Below are positions 10,135 through 18,200 of a DNA stretch of 20,135 nt, one piece after another. The stretch comes from Herpomyces periplanetae (lineage: Eukaryota; Ascomycota; Laboulbeniomycetes; Herpomycetales; Herpomycetaceae), in assembly GCA_009733715.1 (NCBI GenBank), contig WMKJ01000171.1:1-20135 (forward strand), written 5' to 3'. Made by a program: the position numbers and the translations under genes. The notes below the pieces were generated by a model that was not told where the DNA came from, ran no database searches, and was given only the letters and a program-made list of their open reading frames with translations. The first letter of the stretch is position 1. Each line of letters starts with the position of its first letter.

Positions 10135-10698
10135 ATGGGCCGCCTTGTCAAAAATCATCTCGCCCGTTTGATCATCTTAACGGCTGCCCTGTGTAAGATT
10201 TTGAAGTTTTTTATTATCAATATTCTCTTCTTTTAACCTTCTTCCATCCGTTTAGATCAAGTTGGCGCTGGCGTTGAAGGGTTTTTCTGGCCAAAAATCT
10301 TCTTTGATTTTGCTACTCATAAACTAGATGTTGCCGTTAAACCCATTCCATTTCTACAAATCATCAACGTTATCTTGGGTCTACTTGTCTTAGCTTTCGA
10401 ATGGCCTCTCAACTTCTTGTCTCACTCTTCCCTACACCGTAGCATTCCCCTTCGTTTGGTTATGTTGCTCTTATTCACCATTCCCGCACTTCTGCTGTAT
10501 CAAGGCACAAATTCTGGCCTGTACTACTTGATTGGCATGATATTTTACTTTTGGGCTCTTGGTGAAGGCGAGGTATATTTTAAATTTCGAATGTTTTATG
10601 ATACAGGGAAAAACATGCCTGCTAATCTACTTTTCCTCCTCAATCTATTACAGGTCATCTACCCAAAGCCATGGACCAAGCCAAAGTCTGTATACTAG
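10135..10698 (+). CDS. Small conserved fungal membrane protein, three exons, 139 aa
   Basis: Exons 10135-10192, 10256-10572 and 10654-10698 join in phase to 420 nt. Intron 1 (63 bp) goes from GTAAGA to TTTAG; intron 2 (81 bp) from GTATAT to ACAG. The protein starts MGRLVKNHLARLIILTAALY and continues QVGAGVEGFFWPKIFFDF, a pattern I know from uncharacterised fungal proteins (possibly the family called DUF7727; name uncertain). Four hydrophobic segments are visible: about residues 8-29, 52-70, 82-101 and 107-124. Conserved-looking motifs are EWPL, LHRSI, YQGTN, YYLIG and the acidic GEGEV, with a short tail YPKPWTKPKSVY. Function is unknown; the location is a membrane, unspecified. Intron 2 is a multiple of three without a stop, so retention would add 27 residues rather than truncate. 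Confidence 0.85.
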
Positions 10699-11237
10699 GC
10701 TTAGAATTAGCCCTGCAAGGCTCGTCTAGCCGTGTGAATCATTGTGCGTTTTCCTTTAGTGTTAACTCATTGATGGACATCCATATTTTACACCAAATTA
10801 ATACTCGATTTGCCGCAATTCCCTGCCAATTTTATCATTTCAATTACTCCAACCATGGCTGTATCACGTCAACAATATTCGGTATATGCGCTAACTGCGA
10901 AGTTTCTCCAACTTGATTCTCATCAAATGCATCCTCCCGCGCAAAAGGCTTGCTACGTGAATATGTAAAGCAGATATTATCTGGTCCAGTGTATCGTCCC
11001 CGGATGGAAAATTCTAATGTAAACCAAGTTAAGTAAGGGACGCATAATAACGACACCAAATGGGTAAGTTAGCATGTGTTTACGATTTACATCAAAACAC
11101 ACAAACTTGCAGTGAGTTCATTTCACTTTTGCACTTGTACTTACATTTCTACATCTACAAAAAAGCTTTCATCTTACTACCCACTTGGTTCGGGTATACT
11201 GGATAACTCGGGCCAAAATTCATCAAGATTATATACC
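10699..11237. other. Intergenic spacer between membrane protein and Maf genes
   Basis: Short frames on both strands (for example plus 10671-10916 and minus 10844-11059) have no recognisable features. It should hold the 3' end of the upstream gene and the Maf promoter. The Maf frame stays open upstream to an ATG at 11076, discussed under Maf. Confidence 0.5.
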
Positions 11238-12032
11238 ATGGACAAACTCGGTCTGGAATTACCAAGTTTACTCGTCTTACGTGGCCAACGAGTTATTCTT
11301 GCATCGGAATCGCAACGTCGTAGTCAAATTTTGCGACAAATTATTCCATGGCTTGAAGTTATCCCGTCAAATGTAGCAGAAGATTTGCCAAAAACGCTTG
11401 ATCCTGCAACTTACGTTATGCAAACGGCCGTTAAAAAGTGTCAAGAAGTTTATACCCGTGAAATTGATCGTGAATATACCACAGAATTAGCATCCAAAGT
11501 TCCACTAGGCTTGGTCGTGGCCGCTGATACAATTATCGTTAGTGTAGACGGTGAAATCATTGAAAAACCGGGTACCGTGCCGGCCAACATTGCCATGTTG
11601 AAAACTTTGCGTGACGCTCGACATACATTTCACGATGATTCTTCCATGGGCGTTGAATCAAACTTCAACGTTAAACGCCAACCAACCAAAGCCTGGCATT
11701 CCGTCTACACGGGTATAGCAATTATGCGACCGTTGGATAGTGCCGTTGATCCAGGCTACGCTTTGGAAACAGATTTTAACGTTACTCGTGTTTATTTTAA
11801 TGATTCAGTTACCGATGAACTTATCACCGCTTATGCCAATACTCATGAAGGTCTTGATAAATCGGGCGGGTATGCAATTCAAGGACTTGGTACAATTCTT
11901 ATCGACAAAATAGTCGGTTCATGGGACAATGTTATAGGTTTACCATTACGAACGACTCTCGACCTAATGGATCGTGTTATCCTTCAAAGTAGTGATGACT
12001 CCATTAGTGACACTTCTCACAACTCCCACTGA
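11238..12032 (+). CDS. Maf/HAM1-superfamily nucleotide pyrophosphatase, 264 aa
   Basis: Maf proteins hydrolyse non-canonical or excess nucleoside triphosphates (dTTP, UTP and modified forms) to the monophosphate, a house-cleaning role. The single exon is complete. The N-terminal substrate loop is ILASESQRRSQILR (Ser23, Arg27, Arg28), followed by AADTIIV with Asp97, EIIEKP at 106-111, and the signature DKSGGYAIQG at 207-216, then GSWDNVIGLPL. I chose the ATG at 11238 because homology begins a few residues later. An in-frame ATG 54 codons upstream (11076) would add a Ser/Thr/Lys-rich stretch with no Maf similarity. Between LRDARHTF and HSVYTG there is an extra segment of about 20 residues (132-152) where most Maf proteins have a short turn. 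This is the Maf domain alone, not an ASMTL-type fusion. Substrate preference is not predictable from sequence here. Confidence 0.92.
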   Translation: MDKLGLELPSLLVLRGQRVILASESQRRSQILRQIIPWLEVIPSNVAEDLPKTLDPATYVMQTAVKKCQEVYTREIDREYTTELASKVPLGLVVAADTIIVSVDGEIIEKPGTVPANIAMLKTLRDARHTFHDDSSMGVESNFNVKRQPTKAWHSVYTGIAIMRPLDSAVDPGYALETDFNVTRVYFNDSVTDELITAYANTHEGLDKSGGYAIQGLGTILIDKIVGSWDNVIGLPLRTTLDLMDRVILQSSDDSISDTSHNSH

Positions 12033-12144
12033 ATCTACATCTCCTAACTTTATAACAATCATGTATTTACCCTAAAATCACCCCCATCAACTTTGATTTT
12101 TCCCATCGCCAAATTTCCCCGTACACAGTCCCACGCATGAAAGT

Positions 12145-12150
12145 CACGTG
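12145..12150. promoter_or_regulatory. CACGTG E-box-like site upstream of the FRG1-like gene
   Basis: The palindrome CACGTG, in the context GTCACGTGCT, lies 89 bp before the FRG1-like ATG and 113 bp after the Maf stop. Fungal bHLH factors such as Cbf1 or Pho4 relatives bind this core. A single 6-bp site is weak evidence. Confidence 0.3.
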
Positions 12151-12238
12151 CTATACATCAAAAGTTGCAATTTTTGAGGGTTTTGGCAGCTTGATGGATC
12201 AAGAAATCCACTCTAAATAAAAGTAATAAATTTCGGGA

Positions 12239-13249
12239 ATGGTGAAGCCTCTTATTTTCAAGGGTGAAAAACGTAGTATAGGGGCGACGCATAAAAAGCG
12301 GAAACGGGAAGAAGAACGGGAACGTGAACGGCAAAAGGAACGGGACTTGAGGACTTTCCGGCTTGGAAATAGGTCGACGGCGAGGACAACGGAACTTGAT
12401 AATGTTGATGGCGATGATGATGATGGTGGTGATAACGATGAAATTGATGATTTTCCCGTATGGGTTGTACCACCAAATATAACAGATTTAAATGGACCCG
12501 TTGTCCTGGTATTTCGACAATTTACCCCCGCTGTACTCTTATCTGCAGATGAAATGGGAAGTGTATTCGGGATACCGTTAAGTGAAGAATCCACTGATAA
12601 ACAGTGTAATGCAACATGTCAATCAAATAATACCGGCCTGACCTTTTATCCCTATACTCGACCTCACGATACACGTCAAGTTTGGATTATTTCACGAGTT
12701 GCCGGTTCTCAAGCATTTACACTTAAAACACCCCACGATACCTACCTCAGTGCCGATAAATTAGGTCTTGTGAGTAGTGATAGTCTAGCAGTTGGCATTC
12801 GTGAAACCTGGCAATTAACAAAACTTGTTAATTCATCTACTAATACTTCATCATCCGGCTTTACACTCCGCAGTTCATACGGTCGGTATATCTGTATACA
12901 TCGTGATACTACACCAAAATCACAATCTTCTCGTGCGGGATTTCACGTTAGCGCGGACGTAGAAGATCCTCAGGATGCAATTTTCGATTTGCGCATGCAA
13001 GTTAACAATTTACCAAACGAAACTCTCCAACATTTACACTCTGCGCACGATACTTCTGTACCATTAGGTTCATCTACCCTCAAAAAACGCTCGGGTACAT
13101 TTATAAGTAGAATTGATTTGGAAAAAATGGTCGGTTGTAAACTTAGTGAACACCAAGTTCACGAGTTAAAAGAGGCCCATAAAAACGGAACCCTTCACGA
13201 GCATATTTTAGATATGAAGGTTAAGCTTAAAAGTGATCGAATGGTGTAG
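12239..13249 (+). CDS. FRG1-like protein (beta-trefoil, RNA processing), 336 aa
   Basis: FRG1 proteins are nuclear or nucleolar, associate with spliceosomes and bind RNA and actin. The single exon starts MVKPLIFKGEKRSIGATHKK. A basic nuclear-signal-like run (KKRKREEERERERQKERD, about 19-36) is followed by an Asp-rich tract (DGDDDDGGDNDEIDD, about 57-71). A fascin-like trefoil then spans about 73-240, with repeats such as QAFTLKTPHDTYLSADKLGL and FTLRSSYGRYICIHRD. The C-terminus, from FISRIDLEKMVGCKLSE to GTLHEHILDMKVKLKSDRMV, is the FRG1 hallmark (compare LHETLLDRRAKLKADR in the human protein). It is longer than the roughly 258-aa animal protein because of the charged N-terminal part and loops such as NSSTNTSSSG. 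The trefoil assignment is from family knowledge; the C-terminal match is direct. Confidence 0.85.
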   Translation: MVKPLIFKGEKRSIGATHKKRKREEERERERQKERDLRTFRLGNRSTARTTELDNVDGDDDDGGDNDEIDDFPVWVVPPNITDLNGPVVLVFRQFTPAVLLSADEMGSVFGIPLSEESTDKQCNATCQSNNTGLTFYPYTRPHDTRQVWIISRVAGSQAFTLKTPHDTYLSADKLGLVSSDSLAVGIRETWQLTKLVNSSTNTSSSGFTLRSSYGRYICIHRDTTPKSQSSRAGFHVSADVEDPQDAIFDLRMQVNNLPNETLQHLHSAHDTSVPLGSSTLKKRSGTFISRIDLEKMVGCKLSEHQVHELKEAHKNGTLHEHILDMKVKLKSDRMV

Positions 13250-13284
13250 CGTATAAGAGTCGTGTCGAAACTTCGATTTTCAAA

Positions 13285-13306
13285 GTGTATAATACATACT
13301 ATACAC
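13285..13306. terminator. Hairpin / 3'-end signal between convergent FRG1 and acyl-CoA dehydrogenase genes
   Basis: GTGTATA (13285-13291) and TATACAC (13300-13306) form a perfect 7-bp inverted repeat with an 8-nt spacer, ATACATAC. It lies in the 126-bp gap between two convergent stop codons. Its TACATA and TATACA words resemble the yeast polyadenylation efficiency element (TAYRTA), and the symmetry would serve both strands. The role is inferred. Confidence 0.4.
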
Positions 13307-13375
13307 CAATGATTTTGTTGCTTAATCTTGCTGCTCTACTTGACCTTACCATGTGGAGGTGTAAATTAATATTCA

Positions 13376-14752
13376 TCAGTGAGAATACATATTGGCGAGA
13401 CTTTTCGCAATTGTATTCAATTGAATATTACTCGTTCCCTCGTAAATTGATCCAATTTTCGCATCTCTATAAAACTTTTCTATAGGAGTTTCCCGTACGA
13501 ATCCCATTCCACCGAGCCATTCTACCGCTTTAGAAGCTACCGATTCAGCCGTTCGTGAAGCGTAAAGTTTAGCCATCGCTGCATCACAGACAAAGTCTTC
13601 CTTGCACTCCTTTCGTCTTGCTGCATTATACACCAAAGCACGCGCAGCACATATCTCCGCCCAAGCATGCGCCATTTGATGTTGCATGGATTGGAAAGTA
13701 CCAATATACTGATTGAATTGTTTTCGTTCGTTTAAACAGTAACTGTACAATTTCCTCTGGCGTTAGTTGAGTTTATTCAATCTAATTCTTTCTACTTACC
13801 TTGCTGCGTAGTTAAAAGCGCCCAATGCCAGTCCAGTCATTTGTGCTCCGATACCAATTCGTCCTTCATTTAGTATACTTATAGCGATTTTATACCCAGA
13901 TCCTTCTTGACCAACTAGATTTTCCCGAGGTACATTAACATTATCCAAGTTAATCGTACACGTTGAACTTGCGCGTATTCCCAGCTTTTTTTCTTTCTTT
14001 GCAATCGAAAATCCCGCAAAGTCCTTTTCCACAATAAATGCCGTGATCCCTTTATATCCCGCTTCAGGGTTCAGATTCGCAAATACTATAAAAAATTCCG
14101 CTTCCATTGCATTTGTAATAAACATTTTGGATCCGTTTAATATATAGCCTGAAGGTGTAGCTGTAGCTTTGGTTTGTAAAGCAAATGCATCCGATCCAGA
14201 TGCGGATTCCGATAGACAAAATGATCCTAATTTATTACTTGCGAGTTGAGGAAGCCATTTCTTCTTTATTTCTTCACTACCAAATCGTAGTAATACTGTG
14301 TTTACGAGTGTGTTATGGACATCACAAAGTACGGAAACACTTGGATCAACCCGGGCTAATTCTTCTATAGCTACAATCGCAGATGTAAAATTCATCCCGG
14401 CTCCTCCATATTCTTCCGGAATTTCTATCGACATTAATCCCTGATCAAATAATGTTCTAATAATTCCTGGATCCATCACTTCTGCTTCATCCATTTCTCG
14501 AACTTTAGGTTTAATGATATCCTGTGCCAATTGGCGTACTGACTGTGCCATAATACTTTCTGTTTCCGATAAATATGTTATAGGTGTAGGCGAAAGATTC
14601 GAACTATCCAAAGATCGTCGATATACCCATGATGAGAAATTCCCTCTTGTACCATCGCGAGCCAGATAAGTTCGGGAGTAAATTTGCTTCCACGAATTAC
14701 CCAACCGTACATTATTTCGCTCAAATATACCTTTCAATACGAAAGACATCAT
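13376..14752 (-). CDS. ACADSB: Short/branched-chain acyl-CoA dehydrogenase, mitochondrial, 439 aa
   Basis: This FAD enzyme oxidises short or 2-methyl-branched acyl-CoA to the enoyl-CoA in mitochondria and passes electrons to ETF (valine/isoleucine or fatty-acid breakdown). Exons are 14752-13800 and 13742-13376; the 57-bp intron has GTAAGT, CTCAACTAAC and TACAG. The start MMSFVLKGIFERNNVRLGNS gives an Arg/Ser-rich presequence of about 50 residues, typical for import; an in-frame ATG nine codons earlier is possible. Landmarks are MSIEIPEEYGGAGMNF, SFCLSESASGSDAFAL, FITNAMEAEFF, LGIRASSTCTINLDNV, ERKQFNQYIGTFQSMQHQMA, AVEWLGGMGFVRETPIEKFY, and the catalytic Glu419 in IYEGTSNIQL. The ending NTIAKSLANMYSH is closest to animal ACADSB. 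Length and all key residues fit a working enzyme. Substrate range is inferred from similarity. Confidence 0.93.
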
Positions 14753-15201
14753 GATATGAGTTGTGATAAGACAATTCAATCCCTCGTTTCCAAATATTCC
14801 CTAATACTAAAAAAGTCTTGTAGCTTGACTATGATGCTGATAAATCCGGATGATCCCCAAAAGTTTTCTTGAATATTAAACTTCTTGTCTTCAATGTTGC
14901 ATGAACCTTCCGGCGGGGTTTGATTGAAATGTCTAAACACGTTTGGAGTGGGGTAAGCATACGGGTAACAACAATGGCAAACCAGACTGTTATTCGGAAT
15001 CAGATGCCCCGCGCAATCCATTTCATCAAGCAATCTCTTGGTTGAATGCGCTCCAAATATTCAATTTTCATCATGTATTCATGTCGATTTTTGTTACGCT
15101 TCCAACACCCTCCATTACTGCACGTACTACGGGTATATCCGTAGCAATCCTTCTTTCAACTATTCCACCTTAATCTATCATGGCAATAGTCCACTTCATT
15201 C
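14753..15201. other. Intergenic spacer between acyl-CoA dehydrogenase and FMP27
   Basis: Both flanking genes are on the minus strand, so this holds the FMP27 3' end and the dehydrogenase promoter. A 32-codon minus frame just past the FMP27 stop reads GGIVERRIATDIPVVRAVME and is open on the opposite strand too. It is too short to call. Nothing else is recognisable. Confidence 0.5.
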
Positions 15202-18200
15202 TTAAACATCTGAGTTGTGACTCTTTTGTAAAAATGCCCTCATCTTCAAAGCCTGAAATTTCCGTGTTAAACTTTTAGGCTTGCTAGTATGCTCCGCTGA
15301 AATCGATGTTGATGGTGATGTCGATGTCGATGTTAATCCCAATCTTCCATCATGATCATAATCACATCCCTTTCCAGTTTCATCGTCTTCATGTTCCGAC
15401 TTTTCATATCCTTCACTACCCTGATCTAAGCTATTCAAGCCTGGATTCTGCAATCTTAATCCCGACGTTACATGCCTAAGTTTCCCTTCACGACTGTTAA
15501 ACTGCTCCTCTAACACTAGCCGGTTATCAGCACTTTCGTTTACCATCAATCGCCCATCCCTTCCCCCCATTCCACGCTCAATCCGCTCACCTGTTCCTTC
15601 GCTCAAGCGACAACCAGATGTACCACTACAGCGTCCATTGTCATCCTTAACTATTTCATCTTCAAAATATCTCGATCCACTCCATCTATTTACAAATCTT
15701 GATCGTCCGGTTTGTCCCTCCTTACTCTCTACTTCTCGTTTATGATCTGCTCTCGTCATTGCTGCCGCCAGTGATATACTACTGCATGAATGGTTAAGCT
15801 GCCTATGATGCAGTAACGAACTCTCATTTGCAAGCTCACGAATTCGTCCTGCTTGAGTACTTGTCGGTTTTCTTCGTGCTAGTTTATTCCCCAAAATCGC
15901 CCCAACATGACTTATAATTGCTCGTCGAACTTCCTTTTTTAACTGCATCACTAAATCATAGTTTGACCAGATCTTGTTCCGATACTCCAACGTGGGCAAT
16001 CGTAAAACTAAATTGTGCATATCTTCAATGTTTCGTTGTCCTTTACCCTTGTAGCTCAGGCACAACTTAACGCTGGGAATTCGCACATTCGATAATGTCA
16101 TATAATTTGACGCGCGCTTAACCATAATCGATATATCGTCCAATTTTTCCTCATCAAGCCGAACTTTACTACTTTTCGACGTTTGTGAGTCCGATGCTCC
16201 GGAAAATCTATTCCTACTTAACATCGTCATTCCGCCTCCATCTCCTCCAGTATTCATAACATTATTACCACTACCACTTCCAATCCACGCTCCCTCTAAA
16301 TGCCAATTATCACCATGCCGTCGATGGAAAGTCGACCCTCCAATTCCAAGTCCCCCGCTCCCTCGACCCATCACACCAGGAATCCTCTTTGCATTTTGAT
16401 CTTGTTGTAGTGAAAGTGTAGGCCGTAAACGTTGACTTAACTCCTCCACCCCCGTTAGTTTTTCCCCGTTTTCATTCTCTTGAATTCGTATATCCCATGC
16501 ATCCGATGGAAGTGAAGATAATCTTATGTCCACATATCGTGTATCTGTGTCATTTTCGTCTGCATCTGTATGCAGCCACTTACGTACCATAAGTGGTGAA
16601 AATCCTCCACCTTCAAATGCACTTTGTCCAACTCCAGGAAATATATATGCAAGTATATGCATCCCCAAGTCCCGCTCAAGCTGAACCTTTAACGGAAAAA
16701 TGTTAACCTCAAAGTTATAAATAACCGGTATTCCCGCCACCGATTCCAGTAAATACCATTGAACATGCAGCATTTTTGGAATTTTGATCGAAGAAACATC
16801 AATACGTTCATCTAGATATGGTGCAAACATTTCCGGATATACCGAATTTTGCAATAAGTTGTACCCCCGAATCTGTGATACTTCCACTATATTCCGATTC
16901 GAACCATCGTAGTTAACCACCCGATCATACGATGCATCCTTCAATGTTAATTCCACCAACGACTCGTTATTCGCTCGTAACAAATGCCACCGGATTTCCG
17001 ATGCCTTTATAAACCACCGAAACATGCCTCGAGGATTGTTCACACCTCTTTCTTCTCGTTTGCGCTGAGATCCCGTCAAAGCTTTCAACATAAAAAACAA
17101 CTCATCTTCCGCGACCGCCAAATCTTCCATTACTTTATCGAGTTCCTCCTCGTATCGCTTACCAAAACATACTTCCCGAACTACAATCTGATTCTTTATT
17201 TCGTTCAATTCTCTCACTCGGTTTTGTTGACGAGCAATCTTTTCTGGTACACCCGATAAATCACTAAAGTCACTTGCAAGCATAATCTTTTCAAGTTTTT
17301 CATTCCGCGTCTTTTCCAATGGCTCACTGTACAATATTAAGTCCAGAACAATAATATAAAGTGCATAATACTGCGCTGAATCGCATATAGTACGAACATG
17401 CGGGAAGTCAATCCATATTTGATCCATATGATTCAAAAGGTCCATACCCTCCTGACTTTTGGCTTCTCCCGTCTGTTCATGAAGATTTTCGTTCGATTTC
17501 AAGCGGAGCGCGTTAATTTGGTCGTATCGCATGCTCGCCGATGTTTGTTGTATAACTCGTTCAAATCCAAATGGATTGGCCGTAAAGTCAAACATTACCT
17601 CCAAAGGCACCCAGGGTGGCCAAGTCGATCCAGAGTCCATCGGATACCGTCGTCCGCTGTACATGTGCAACAATTCCTTGGGGAAAGCTACAGACCTCGT
17701 CACAAATATCTGGACACCTTCCATCTTTGAGGTAAATCTTCGAAGAATTAGTCCACTAACTTCATCATTCAAGCGATCTTTATCCATAATTTCTACAATC
17801 TTTAACAGTAAACTTTTTGATGTCACCAATACGGCCGATTGCTTATTTTTTTCACTTTGCAATTGAATCTGTGGTGCAATAAATCGCACATAGTAAGCGT
17901 TTCGTGGAACCACTCCATCATGTAAATCACTTCCATCAATTTCGTATGTTAACCCAGCTTTATCATTATTCGGTTTTCCATTATTCTGACTTGCGATAAA
18001 CTGTCGAGCTTCATCGAGAAACTCTTGAACGCGCGCTTTTGATTTTTCGTCAACTCGTTCACTCTCCGACACCTCACATTTATTGTCAAGAGTAGTTGAA
18101 AACTCACTTGAATTCTGCACTTCCTGCTGTTCCTCAATTATATCAAGAATAAACTTAACTGCTCGCCTTGACATATAATAAACAAATCCTCGGCGTTGTC

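Noticed and set aside
15080-15178. 32-codon minus frame GGIVERRIATDIPVVRAVME after the FMP27 stop
   Set aside because: Short, follows a stop, no start codon near its beginning, and open on both strands; likely chance.
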